DNA from: Paenibacillus chibensis | GTDB lineage: Bacteria > Bacillota > Bacilli > Paenibacillales > Paenibacillaceae | Assembly (NCBI RefSeq): GCF_004001045.1 | Contig: NZ_BIMK01000036.1 | Span: forward strand, 1-64,000 | Direction: 5' to 3' | DNA: 64,000 nt | In this document: one piece after another, positions 8,803 to 15,767 of the stretch | How the letters are laid out: each line of letters starts with the position of its first letter | Position numbering within the stretch: the first letter of the stretch is position 1 | Notes under the pieces: model-generated | The model's database searches: none | What the model was told of the DNA's origin: nothing | Seen by the model: the letters and a program-made list of their open reading frames with translations, nothing else | Made by a program: the position numbers and the translations under genes

Positions 8803-8821
8803 GAGAATGGTTATCATTATC
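8803..8821 (-). promoter_or_regulatory. Fur box upstream of the Btr-like regulator
   Basis: GAGAATGGTTATCATTATC differs at only a few positions from the Fur consensus and lies 16 bp before the regulator start. The regulator is therefore probably iron-repressed together with its target operon. Confidence 0.8.
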
Positions 8822-9144
8822 ATATGAAAGTATCATATCATAACCAAACCGCTCTTTGTAACCCAAGCAGTTCATTCGCCATCGGATTCGGGACAACATT
8901 CATTCATGTTTTGATTCGGTCGAAATAGTTTATGTTATATTCAATAACACAAATAGAGTTAATACCAGGTATTTTATTTGAATTTATTGACAAATCCCAA
9001 ATAATATGTGATATTATATCACAATTATATTAGTGAATTCGATAAACAACATAGATTATGTAGTATTTAATAACATGTATATAACGCAAAATTTATCATA
9101 TTTTATTTCAAAACGAATACATTCCTTCATGGAGGTGACCCCTG
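8822..9144. other. AT-rich divergent intergenic region
   Basis: This gene-free stretch between the Btr-like gene and the UreF-like gene becomes very AT-rich from about 8930 on. It holds the Fur-linked upstream region of the first gene and the promoter with palindrome at 8987-9023. No open reading frame or RNA gene could be supported in it. Confidence 0.6.
8987..9023 (+). promoter_or_regulatory. Promoter with a 17-bp perfect palindrome over the -10
   Basis: TTGACA at 8987-8992 and TATTAT at 9012-9017 (19-bp spacer) could form a promoter. TGTGATATTATATCACA at 9007-9023 is a perfect inverted repeat with a 7-nt centre and covers the -10. The half-site TGTGA resembles Crp/Fnr sites, but the usual centre is 6 nt. 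The position suits repression of the UreF-like gene about 120 bp downstream. Confidence 0.5.
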
Positions 9145-9801
9145 TTGAACGACAAAAGCACCAAACTGCTTGATTACGTGCAAATGCTGGAGCATGATTT
9201 GTCGGTTGGAGGCTTCAACTGCTTGTTTGACTTAAGAAACCGTATTTCAGACGGACGTATTCAAACCCAGAGAGAGCTTGAAGGATTTTTCCTTCATCCC
9301 ATGATGAACCGGATCGTCCGGCAAGACGGTACCGCCATCCAAGCCGTTTACGAGGCAGCCGAGCAGTCGGACATCTCTTTAATAGCCCGTATCGACAACA
9401 ATCTGCTCGGCCGGAACGTATCGGCGCGGGAATACGATATCGCCAAAAAACAAGGAAAGAGACTCGTCAAGCTGGCTCAAGTCCTGTATCCATGGTTAAA
9501 CCTAGCCATCCTGGAGGAGATCACGCTGAAAAATCTCAGTCCTGCCAGCTTGGCCACCGTACATGCATACATCAACTATCAACTCAGCATAAGCTGTGAC
9601 CAAGCCGTGTACGGCTACATACAATCCGCTGTGTGCACATGCGTATACGGTAGCGCACTCTCCATCAGCCTCCCCCGCCAGGACGCCAAAATGTTGGCAA
9701 GCAAATGGACGGCAGAAATGGAAAAGGCTTGGCTGCTTGAGAAGGATATCCTCGCGAAAGAACACTATGAATCGAAGGCAACCAGCCCTCACATCGCTTA
9801 G
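9145..9801 (+). CDS. UreF-like protein, isolated from any urease gene
   Basis: 218 residues, all-helical in appearance. The start is TTG at 9145 with GGAGGTGA 6 nt upstream. It resembles the urease accessory protein UreF in layout: an early LSVGGFNCLFDL (like the PIGGFSHSFGLE of UreF), a middle region where family members have the activation helices, and SALSISLPRQDAK near the end (like AAVRLIPLGQ). UreF normally acts with UreG and UreH to insert nickel into urease. No urease subunit or other accessory gene is visible here. Either it is a distant orphan UreF with its own role, or the match is only of fold. A strong terminator follows, so it is a single-gene unit. Confidence 0.55.
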   Translation: MNDKSTKLLDYVQMLEHDLSVGGFNCLFDLRNRISDGRIQTQRELEGFFLHPMMNRIVRQDGTAIQAVYEAAEQSDISLIARIDNNLLGRNVSAREYDIAKKQGKRLVKLAQVLYPWLNLAILEEITLKNLSPASLATVHAYINYQLSISCDQAVYGYIQSAVCTCVYGSALSISLPRQDAKMLASKWTAEMEKAWLLEKDILAKEHYESKATSPHIA

Positions 9802-9846
9802 CCCCTTCCACTCCGGAACTGTCCGAAACGTTCATGACCCATAATC

Positions 9847-9890
9847 AAAAAAGGCAAAGGCTGCTTCCAGCAGCACATTGCCTTTTTTTA
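9847..9890 (+). terminator. Rho-independent terminator of the UreF-like gene
   Basis: AAAAAAGGCAA pairs with TTGCCTTTTTT around a second small stem (GCTGC/GCAGC). It ends in T-rich sequence and isolates the UreF-like gene from the AraC gene behind it. Confidence 0.85.
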
Positions 9891-9923
9891 ATATAAACCA
9901 TTCCCTGCGAAGGAGAGATATCG

Positions 9924-10760
9924 ATGAACCACAAGCCCGCAGCCGCAGCAACAGCCTTCGAGATTTTCCCGCCCCTACAGCCGGGATTTGCCCAACATTT
10001 CGATGACTATATCGAACAACCGGTCCATTTTCCATCCAGCTTCCCCGTTCTCTTTTATCAATTTTCCATCCCCATGGAGCATTCCGGGCGCTGTCCCGTC
10101 CTTCCCGGAGGTTGGCTAGACATTCTGTTCCCCTATGGCAGCAACGTATCCATTCCAAGAGTATACGGCAGCATCAGCAGCCGCGCAGACCTTATACTTC
10201 AGTCAGGAACAACGTATTTTGCCGCCAGAATGTTCCCTGCGTCTCTTGCCCCCTTCGCTTTCATCCCCATGAAAAAACTGGCGAACCGTTCTGTTCCGCT
10301 GCATGAATTTCTCCCCTCCGACCGCTGTCCAAAAATTCAGTCAGGGACTTTATCCTTTTCCAGCCGAATTTCAGCCTTCCAGCAGGAGATCAACCTCCTT
10401 CGGAGCACATCTTTGCCAAAAACAGAAAAAGGCGCAAAAGAGCTTATGCTTGCCATCGAGCAGATTTACATCTCCCGCGGAAATATGAACCTGATCGATC
10501 TATCCGAAATGTTGAACTGTTCAACCCGGCATGTCCGCAGCGTTTTCGAGAAATTCGTCGGGATGCCTCCCAAAACATTTTGCCAAATCACGCGCTTTCA
10601 ATCGGCCGTCGCCAAACTGCTGCAGCCCCGCAATAACACCTATGTCGATATTATTTCAGAGTCCGGGTATTACGACCAAGCTCATTTCATCCGCGAGTTC
10701 AAAAAATTTTCCCGGGAATGCCCGACAAGCTGGTTAACGCATCTCCTGCACCAATCTTAA
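9924..10760 (+). CDS. AraC-family regulator with DUF6597-type N-terminus
   Basis: 278 residues. The N-terminal half carries the LPGGWLDILFPYG-like segment typical of the DUF6597 sensing domain. The C-terminal third (about 175-275) is an AraC DNA-binding domain with two helix-turn-helix units, including LIDLSEMLNCSTRHVRSVFEKFVG and YYDQAHFIREFKKFS. Start ATG at 9924 with AAGGAG 8 nt upstream. It lies alone between the UreF-like gene and the amidase gene; either could be its target but nothing in the sequence decides this. Confidence 0.85.
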   Translation: MNHKPAAAATAFEIFPPLQPGFAQHFDDYIEQPVHFPSSFPVLFYQFSIPMEHSGRCPVLPGGWLDILFPYGSNVSIPRVYGSISSRADLILQSGTTYFAARMFPASLAPFAFIPMKKLANRSVPLHEFLPSDRCPKIQSGTLSFSSRISAFQQEINLLRSTSLPKTEKGAKELMLAIEQIYISRGNMNLIDLSEMLNCSTRHVRSVFEKFVGMPPKTFCQITRFQSAVAKLLQPRNNTYVDIISESGYYDQAHFIREFKKFSRECPTSWLTHLLHQS

Positions 10761-10975
10761 ATATATTATGTCATAATAGCTGACACATCTTCCGTTTTAT
10801 ACAATTCATGTTAGATTTCCTCCGCTATAATAGACTGCAACGACGATAGAAAGGCCTCTTGTTTATCCCCATTCCCTGCTTATCCGCCATAGATTTCTCC
10901 ATCACGGGGTGCAGGGATTTTGAACAAAGCCTTTCCTTTCGCGATATGGCATCTTTTATAACAGGAGGAGAATCT

Positions 10976-12925
10976 ATGAAGAGTTTTAAAAGAAATCTAC
11001 TAACGCTTCTACTTATCTCTGCTCTATCCCTTACCCCGATCATCGCGTCCGCCTCTCCGGCAGTCTCCCCCGCCTCCGGCAGCGAGAAGACGGAAGCCTC
11101 GTCCCCGAGCTGGATGCCCCAATCGCTGACTTCCCTCACTTTAAGCAGTTCACCGATCACTACCGCCGAGTTCGCCGAAGCTGTGAAACGGGCCGCGGAA
11201 GCTGCTGGTTCCAGCGTATCTCTCGCCGCATCGAATGACAAAGAACACCTGACACGCGAGAAAGCAGCTTCTCTTCTGAATTCAGCCATTAATGTACCTT
11301 ATGCCAAATCGATCGCCTATAAGGATATCGCTCCAAACAGCCCCTACGAAAAAGCGATTTCCAATGTATACACAGCAGAGCTGATGCAGGGTAAATCCCC
11401 TCAAACGTTCGGCTACGGCAAAATGCTAACCCATCGGGAAGCAGCCGCCATCGTCTACCGTCTCTATCAGTATTTGCAGCCTTTCCAGCTGACCGAAGCT
11501 ACCATCGCGGATATGCAAAAGGCAATGGAAACCGGACGTCTCACTTCCGAAAAACTGGTGCAGCAGTATTTGGACCGGATCGCAAAATATGATCACCAAG
11601 GGCCGAGCCTGAACAGTATTCTCACCCTAAATGCAAAGGCGCTTGATACCGCCAGGCAGCTCGACATGGAGCGAGCGGCCACAGGGGAACGCAGCCCGCT
11701 TCACGGCATACCGGTGATCGTCAAAGATAATTACGATACATACGATATGCCAACGACATCGGGTAACATCGGCCTGAAAGGCGTAACCCCGCCAGATGAC
11801 GCGGCACAGGTCAAAAAATTAAGGGATGCCGGCGCCATTATCATCGGCAAAGCAAACCTGCATGAATTCGCTTTTGGTTATACGACCGTCAGCTCAATGG
11901 GCGGGCAAACGCTTAATCCATACGACCCGACCCGCGTGCCCGGAGGCTCCAGCGGCGGCACAGCTGCCGCAGTTGCCGCGAACCTCGCCGCCGTCGGCAT
12001 GGGCACCGATACCGGCGGATCCATCCGGATCCCTTCCTCGTTCAACAGCCTGGTCGGCATCCGCCCGACCGTCGGCTTATCCAGTCGTGATGGGATCGCT
12101 CCACTGGCGCTTACCCAGGATACCGGCGGCCCCATTGCCCGTACCGTTGCCGACGCTGCATTGATCCTGAATGCGACGGCAGGCTATGATCCCCATGATA
12201 TCGCAACAGCGAAAAGCGTAGGCTTCGTGCCCAAAGATTACACCGACTATCTGGATAAAGACGGTCTCAAAGGCGCCCGGATCGGTATCGTTCGAGAAGT
12301 CTTCGGCAGCGACGCCGAAGTTAATTCCGTTGCCTCCCGCGCAATCGAGGAAATGAAGGCCGCTGGCGCCATCCTCGTCGACAACGTACAAATCCCGAAT
12401 TTCGATATCATCAATAAATACGGAAGCCTAAGTGCCTGGGAATTCAAATTCCAGTTTAACGATTACCTCAAATCGCTTGGAGACGCTGCCCCGTACAAAT
12501 CCCTTGACGAATTGATCGCTTCCGGGAAGTACGATCCTTCGATTAAAAAGGCGCTTATCGACCGAAACAACCGGACATCATTGGATGCGCAGGAATATAA
12601 GGATATCGTCCTGTTCCGTACTAAATATGTGCAGGATGCCGTGCTAAAGATGATGGCAGATAACCAACTCGACGCCCTGATCTTCCCGACCTCATCCAAA
12701 ACAGCCGTGAAAGTCGGCGAAGAACAGGTAGCCGGAGACGCCTTCAAACTGAGCTCCTTCACCGGGTGGCCAACCGTCACTGTACCAGCCGGCTTTACAG
12801 CGGATCATCTGCCGGTCGGCATCGATTTCTTCGGCCGCGCCTTCAGCGAACCCGAATTGATCAAGCTCGCATACAGCTACGAGCAACAAACGCATCATCG
12901 CGAGGCTCCGGAATTGACACCGTAA
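10976..12925 (+). CDS. Secreted amidase-signature enzyme with an SLH-like N-terminal segment
   Basis: 649 residues from the ATG at 10976 (AGGAGG upstream). A signal peptide ends near IIASASPA (about residue 26). Residues about 60-168 contain at least one S-layer-homology-like repeat: YKDIAPNSPYEKAI, then GKSPQTFGYGKMLTHREAA. The rest is an amidase-signature domain with the Ser-Ser-Lys triad: Lys250 in VIVKDNYD, the GGSSGG pair near 325-326, and Ser349 in DTGGSIRIP. Such enzymes hydrolyse amides; the substrate is unknown. Export plus an SLH-like segment suggests attachment to the cell wall. A TATAAT at 10826-10831 may be the -10 of its promoter. Confidence 0.88.
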   Translation: MKSFKRNLLTLLLISALSLTPIIASASPAVSPASGSEKTEASSPSWMPQSLTSLTLSSSPITTAEFAEAVKRAAEAAGSSVSLAASNDKEHLTREKAASLLNSAINVPYAKSIAYKDIAPNSPYEKAISNVYTAELMQGKSPQTFGYGKMLTHREAAAIVYRLYQYLQPFQLTEATIADMQKAMETGRLTSEKLVQQYLDRIAKYDHQGPSLNSILTLNAKALDTARQLDMERAATGERSPLHGIPVIVKDNYDTYDMPTTSGNIGLKGVTPPDDAAQVKKLRDAGAIIIGKANLHEFAFGYTTVSSMGGQTLNPYDPTRVPGGSSGGTAAAVAANLAAVGMGTDTGGSIRIPSSFNSLVGIRPTVGLSSRDGIAPLALTQDTGGPIARTVADAALILNATAGYDPHDIATAKSVGFVPKDYTDYLDKDGLKGARIGIVREVFGSDAEVNSVASRAIEEMKAAGAILVDNVQIPNFDIINKYGSLSAWEFKFQFNDYLKSLGDAAPYKSLDELIASGKYDPSIKKALIDRNNRTSLDAQEYKDIVLFRTKYVQDAVLKMMADNQLDALIFPTSSKTAVKVGEEQVAGDAFKLSSFTGWPTVTVPAGFTADHLPVGIDFFGRAFSEPELIKLAYSYEQQTHHREAPELTP

Positions 12926-12964
12926 CATCCTTATGAAGAGATAACAAAGTTGCCATGATTAATA

Positions 12965-12973
12965 TGATATAAT
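12965..12973 (+). promoter_or_regulatory. Extended -10 promoter of the candidate small RNA
   Basis: TATAAT at 12968-12973 is preceded by TG at the extended -10 position. No good -35 is seen at 17 bp, as is common for extended -10 promoters. It sits about 40 bp past the amidase stop and just before the hairpin RNA. Confidence 0.6.
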
Positions 12974-12976
12974 GTC

Positions 12977-13063
12977 AAAAGCGCACCCTCCTGCTGACCG
13001 GTTAGAGGCTCCCCTTCCGGGAAAATCTCTCCATTAAACAGCGGGGTGCGCTTTAGCTTTTTT
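12977..13063 (+). ncRNA. Candidate small RNA of about 85 nt
   Basis: Starting about 7 nt after an extended -10, the sequence forms a long outer stem (AAAGCGCACCC with GGGTGCGCTTT) and a second stem GCTG/CAGC. Inside are C- and T-rich single-stranded stretches such as CTCCCCTTCC and CCCTCCTG. It ends in AGC plus a T run, as in a terminator. The next gene is a tRNA on the other strand, so this is not a leader for anything downstream. The CU-rich loops resemble those of Gram-positive small RNAs that pair with ribosome binding sites. I do not recognise a known family. It could instead be just a large terminator for the amidase gene. Confidence 0.45.
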
Positions 13064-13077
13064 TACTTATTTATACA

Positions 13078-13104
13078 CAAAAAAATCCTTGCTTCCGCAA
13101 GGAT
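13078..13104 (-). terminator. Terminator of the Glu-Lys-Leu tRNA unit
   Basis: ATCCTTGC and GCAAGGAT form an 8-bp stem with a 4-nt loop, followed on the minus strand by seven T. It lies 15 bp past the 3' end of tRNA-Leu. Confidence 0.88.
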
Positions 13105-13119
13105 GTGCTGTTGTCATTA

Positions 13120-13205
13120 TGGTGCGGTAGAGAGGACTCGAACCTCCACGGGCGTACGCCCACTACCCCCTCAAGATAGCGTGTCTGCCATTCCACCACT
13201 ACCGC
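13120..13205 (-). tRNA. tRNA-Leu (GAG)
   Basis: 86 nt including an encoded CCA. Acceptor stem GCGGTAG/CTACCGC, a long variable arm, and anticodon stem CTATC/GGTAG around the loop TTGAGGG, giving anticodon GAG. Last of three tRNAs in the minus-strand unit Glu-Lys-Leu. Confidence 0.96.
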
Positions 13206-13225
13206 ACGTATAGGGAAAATAAAAC

Positions 13226-13301
13226 TGGTGAGCCATGAAGGACTCGAACCTTCGACACCCTGATTAAAAGTCAGGTGCTCTACCAACTGAGCTAATGGCT
13301 C
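13226..13301 (-). tRNA. tRNA-Lys (TTT)
   Basis: 76 nt with encoded CCA. Acceptor stem GAGCCAT and anticodon loop CTTTTAA give anticodon TTT. It is 20 bp upstream of tRNA-Leu and separated from tRNA-Glu by the duplicated tRNA 3' end at 13351-13397. Confidence 0.97.
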
Positions 13302-13350
13302 TCGCTGACTCACTAGGATGTGTGCCAAAAAGAATTTTTACCTTCGTTAA

Positions 13351-13510
13351 GTTCTCATCCCTTATCGAAGTTTGTAATAAAGTGACCCGTAGGGGATACT
13401 CTCGCTGCGCTCGAGACTGCGATGTAACGCTATCGAAGCTTATGCTCCGACGAACCCTATTGGGTTCTCATCCCTTAGCGAAGTTGTAAATAAAGTGACC
13501 CGTAGGGGAT
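13351..13510. repeat. Tandem duplication of the tRNA-Glu 3' end with spacer element
   Basis: 47 bp at 13351-13397 recur at 13464-13510 (period 113 bp) with few mismatches. The second copy includes the last 15 nt of tRNA-Glu; the first is an orphan fragment of that tRNA end. The match stops at the T-loop (GGGGAT, then ACT against TCG). Between them, at about 13412-13476, lies an element shared with the tRNA-Ser region: ACTGCGATG, then ATGCTCCGACGAACCC and GGGTTCTCATCCCTT, with a hairpin GAACCC/GGGTTC. Confidence 0.85.
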
Positions 13511-13567
13511 TCGAACCCCTGTTACCTCCGTGAAAGGGAGGTGTCTTAACCCCTTGACCAACGGGCC
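13496..13567 (-). tRNA. tRNA-Glu (TTC), no encoded CCA
   Basis: 72 nt. Acceptor stem GGCCCGT pairs with ACGGGTC and the discriminator is A. The anticodon loop CTTTCAC gives TTC. The 3' end continues as CTTT and not CCA, so CCA must be added by the nucleotidyltransferase. The same gene is flanked by a duplicate of its own 3' end, which suggests the original CCA was lost when that arose. First tRNA of the Glu-Lys-Leu unit. Confidence 0.95.
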
Positions 13568-13595
13568 TTATTAACAAAGCGTGACAACAAAAATT

Positions 13596-13624
13596 ATCTT
13601 ACCAGAATTTTTGGGACATGACAA
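13596..13624 (-). promoter_or_regulatory. Promoter of the Glu-Lys-Leu tRNA unit
   Basis: On the minus strand TTGTCA (13624-13619) and TAAGAT (13601-13596) are 17 bp apart, about 28 bp before the mature 5' end of tRNA-Glu. This is a good sigma-A promoter at the expected place. Confidence 0.75.
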
Positions 13625-13703
13625 GTACTTTTTTTGAGTTTTTTCAAATGATTGTTTCACCGCATTTTTTACTGGTAGGTATGTATAAGTTTGTTCATCT
13701 CAT

Positions 13704-13733
13704 GGCATCTTATGATTGGCTTGTCACATATAA
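13704..13733 (+). promoter_or_regulatory. Possible forespore (sigma-G type) promoter of tlp
   Basis: GGCATC (13704-13709) and CATATAA (13727-13733) with a 17-bp spacer resemble the sigma-G pattern TGCATA and CATACTA. Small acid-soluble spore protein genes are normally made in the forespore by sigma-G, which supports the reading. Confidence 0.45.
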
Positions 13734-13781
13734 GGATGGTTCCAATCCGATCCCACAAACACATATAAAGGAGACCTAACA

Positions 13782-13991
13782 ATGGCTAAACCAGATGACC
13801 GTTCCGATAATGCGGAAAAAATCCAAAACGCGATCGACAACACACGCGAAAATATCCAGGAAACCAACGATTACCTGGACGAGCATGCGGATGAAATTTC
13901 CGGACAAGAGCTTCACAATCTGGAGCACAAGAACACGAAACGCGAAAGAGCCATCGAAGGCTTTGAAGAGGAATATCAGGACGAGAAGTAA
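13782..13991 (+). CDS. tlp: Small acid-soluble spore protein Tlp
   Basis: 69 residues, highly charged and helical. It matches the Tlp family by KPDDRSDNAEKIQ near the start, the NTRENIQET segment and KNTKRERAIEGFEEE near the end. AAGGAG lies upstream of the ATG. Tlp is a minor spore protein made in the forespore and degraded on germination; its exact role is not settled. The gene sits between two tRNA groups, downstream of a sigma-G-like promoter. The name Thioredoxin-like protein is historical and no thioredoxin motif is present. Confidence 0.93.
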   Translation: MAKPDDRSDNAEKIQNAIDNTRENIQETNDYLDEHADEISGQELHNLEHKNTKRERAIEGFEEEYQDEK

Positions 13992-14022
13992 GGTGGACTC
14001 AAAACCCCTCTCTTCCCTGTTT

Positions 14023-14060
14023 AAGAAGCTCCTAACCGATAACGGTGGGAGCTTCTTGAC
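14023..14060 (+). terminator. Terminator of tlp
   Basis: AAGAAGCTCC and GGAGCTTCTT form a 10-bp stem 32 bp after the tlp stop. The T run is short, so strength is uncertain. Confidence 0.6.
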
Positions 14061-14142
14061 GATGTATATCCAAACGGAGATATGACCGGCTTCAAAATCA
14101 AAAAAAGAGGGGATGCATTTGCCGTTCCCCGTCTTCCCTCCT

Positions 14143-14568
14143 TTACTCCACTGGAAACTCCCAGGAGGGATTCCAGACGATTTCCCACAAATGACCATCA
14201 GGATCCTGAAAATAGCCTGAGTACCCTCCCCAGAACGTATCATGCGCCGGGGAGGTGATCGTGGCTCCTGCCAGACGCGCCTGTTCCATCACTTGGTCGA
14301 CCGCCACTTTGCTGGCGACGTTGTGGCCGATCGTAAACTCCGCACTGCTCGGTGCGGTACTCACGATGTTCGCATCGTGGATAAGGTCGTCCCTTTTCCA
14401 GATAGCCAGCTTCATGCCGGGCTGAAAGTCAAAGAACGCGACGGCGCCGTGCTCAAATTCCGTTCCGATAATGCCTTCCGTGGGCAGCCCCAGGCCATCC
14501 CGGTAAAAGATCAGCGCTCTTTCCAAATCGTCAACTCCCAGGGTCAAGACGGATATACTTGGATTCAT
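14143..14568 (-). CDS. VOC (glyoxalase/bleomycin resistance) family protein
   Basis: 141 residues from the ATG at 14568, with AAGGAGG 9 nt upstream. Two VOC half-modules are seen: SVLTLGVDDLERALIFYRDGLG at the start and, in the second half, AGATITSPAHDTFWGGYSGYFQDPDGHLWEIVWNP split over the beta strands. The family includes metal-dependent lyases, dioxygenases and drug-binding proteins; this subgroup of small single proteins has no assigned substrate. It stands alone between tlp and the tRNA-Ser repeats and could have been inserted into an ancestral tRNA cluster with tlp. Confidence 0.88.
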   Translation of the reverse strand: MNPSISVLTLGVDDLERALIFYRDGLGLPTEGIIGTEFEHGAVAFFDFQPGMKLAIWKRDDLIHDANIVSTAPSSAEFTIGHNVASKVAVDQVMEQARLAGATITSPAHDTFWGGYSGYFQDPDGHLWEIVWNPSWEFPVE

Positions 14569-14746
14569 AATGAAATACCTCCTTCTATTATTAAAATGCG
14601 CCATGCATCTGCTTATACTTCGATTATAGCAATAAATTGGTGACAGCTTGATTGTCATCATTTTTTTCGCTGATTCGATAAAAATGCTATTCCTTCCGAT
14701 GCCTATGCTCCGACGAACCCTCTTCTGAGGGTTCTCATCCCTTTGC

Positions 14747-14783
14747 ACAAAAGAGCTCCCGGCGCTTTCGCGCGGGAGCTCTT
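14747..14783 (-). terminator. Duplicate copy of the tRNA-Ser terminator
   Basis: Hairpin AGCTCCC plus GGCGC with GCGCGGGAGCT, the same as at 14906-14940 and 157 bp away from it. It belongs to the orphan copy of the tandem duplication. Confidence 0.75.
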
Positions 14784-14905
14784 GCGATGTTATTGCTAGA
14801 ACGGAGAGAGAGGGATACCCTCCCTCCGGTCGGGACTGCGATGCTATTCCTTCCGATGCTCATGCTCCGACGAACCCTCTCCTGAGGGTTCTCATCCCTT
14901 TGCAC

Positions 14906-14940
14906 AAAAAAGCTCCCGGCGCTTTCGCGCGGGAGCTCTT
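14906..14940 (-). terminator. Terminator of the Asn-Ser tRNA unit
   Basis: AGCTCCC plus GGCGC pairs with GCGC plus GGGAGCT around a TTTC loop. On the minus strand it ends in a run of T. It lies about 19 bp past tRNA-Ser. Confidence 0.88.
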
Positions 14941-14958
14941 GCGATGCTATTGCTAGAA

Positions 14959-15047
14959 CGGAGAGAGAGGGATTCGAACCCTCGCACCGCTTACGCAGTC
15001 TAACCCCTTAGCAGAGGGTCCCCTTATAGCCACTTGGGTATCTCTCC
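14959..15047 (-). tRNA. tRNA-Ser (GCT), no encoded CCA
   Basis: 89 nt with a long variable arm. Acceptor stem GGAGAGA/TCTCTCC, discriminator G, anticodon loop CTGCTAA giving GCT. The sequence after the discriminator is TTCT and not CCA. Like tRNA-Glu, this gene has its 3' end duplicated downstream. It lies 7 bp from tRNA-Asn. Confidence 0.95.
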
Positions 15048-15054
15048 AAAGAAA

Positions 15055-15130
15055 TGGCTCCCCGAACAGGACTCGAACCTGTGACAACTCGATTAACAGT
15101 CGAGTGCTCTACCAACTGAGCTATCAGGGA
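15055..15130 (-). tRNA. tRNA-Asn (GTT)
   Basis: 76 nt with encoded CCA. Acceptor TCCCTGA with TCGGGGA, anticodon loop CTGTTAA giving GTT. First tRNA of the Asn-Ser unit, with its own promoter just upstream inside the end of the SprT gene. Confidence 0.96.
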
Positions 15131-15155
15131 ACGTTTACAAGTGGTAACAATCAAT

Positions 15156-15184
15156 AATTTATCATGATTTAGGGGATGAGTCAA
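15156..15184 (-). promoter_or_regulatory. Promoter of the Asn-Ser tRNA unit
   Basis: On the minus strand TTGACT (15184-15179) and TAAATT (15161-15156) are 17 bp apart, about 26 bp before tRNA-Asn. The -35 lies within the last codons of the SprT-like gene. Confidence 0.7.
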
Positions 15185-15650
15185 GCGCTTGCTGATGCAG
15201 CTTTCCCCTGCATTTTCCGCACCGGAAACGCCGCGTATCCACCTTGCGTTTGCGCATATATTTCATCCCGCAGTCGCGGCATACCAGCACGTAACGGTAC
15301 GGCTGTACCTTGCGGCTTCCACGGCTTTGCAGCGAGGTACAGAACCGGCTTCCCCCGACATGCTGCAACAGCCTTTTAAAATCCTGATCGCGATGCTTGT
15401 ACCCTCTCCCCGCCAAATGAAGATGATAGTGGCAAAGCTCATGCTTAATGATCTTCTCCACTTCCTCCTTGCCGTTTTCCTCCAGCTGATGAGGATTGAT
15501 CTCGATATCATGGCTTTTGGTAAAATAACGCCCGCCTGTGGAAGAGAGCCTTGCATTAAAAGTCGCCCGATGCCGAAAGGGCACGCCAAAGCTGTCCAGC
15601 GACACGCTCTCCACCCAGACCTGCAGTTCGTCATTGCTCATCGATGGCAT
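15162..15650 (-). CDS. SprT-like zinc metallopeptidase family protein
   Basis: 162 residues of the SprT/YdcK family. The zinc-peptidase motif is HELCHYHLHL, and the C-terminal half has a zinc-ribbon with CRDCG and CGKCRGK. An N-terminal segment has SVSLDSFGVPFRHRATFN, typical of the family. Eukaryotic relatives (Spartan) cut DNA-protein crosslinks; bacterial function is not established. In B. subtilis the orthologue ydcK also lies near tex and a tRNA cluster, and the same order is seen here. Two nearby ATG codons (15650, 15641) could start it; neither has a strong ribosome site. Confidence 0.92.
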   Translation of the reverse strand: MPSMSNDELQVWVESVSLDSFGVPFRHRATFNARLSSTGGRYFTKSHDIEINPHQLEENGKEEVEKIIKHELCHYHLHLAGRGYKHRDQDFKRLLQHVGGSRFCTSLQSRGSRKVQPYRYVLVCRDCGMKYMRKRKVDTRRFRCGKCRGKLHQQALDSSPKS

Positions 15651-15767
15651 AAGCCTGCTACATCCTTTCCGCTTGTCCTACTTGAATTTTAACTTCTGCC
15701 TAAGCTACACTGTCAAGTAAAGGATGCACCGACAAGCAATGCAGCAAGTATGGAGGGGGAACTTAAC

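Larger units (their letters stand above)
14684..14973. repeat. 157-bp tandem duplication including the tRNA-Ser 3' end
   Basis: 133 bp at 14684-14816 recur almost exactly at 14841-14973. Each copy holds the element ATGCTCCGACGAACCCT with its hairpin (GAACCCTC/GAGGGTTC), a complete Rho-independent terminator, and the last 15 nt of tRNA-Ser. Only the second copy joins a full tRNA. The match stops at the T-loop, at the same tRNA position as in the tRNA-Glu duplication. The stretch from 14569 to 14958 has no protein gene and is explained by this repeat. Confidence 0.9.

Noticed and set aside
13351..14973. Possible CRISPR array
   Set aside because: Repeats occur only twice per site, are 47 and 133 bp long, and include tRNA ends. 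No regular spacing or cas gene.
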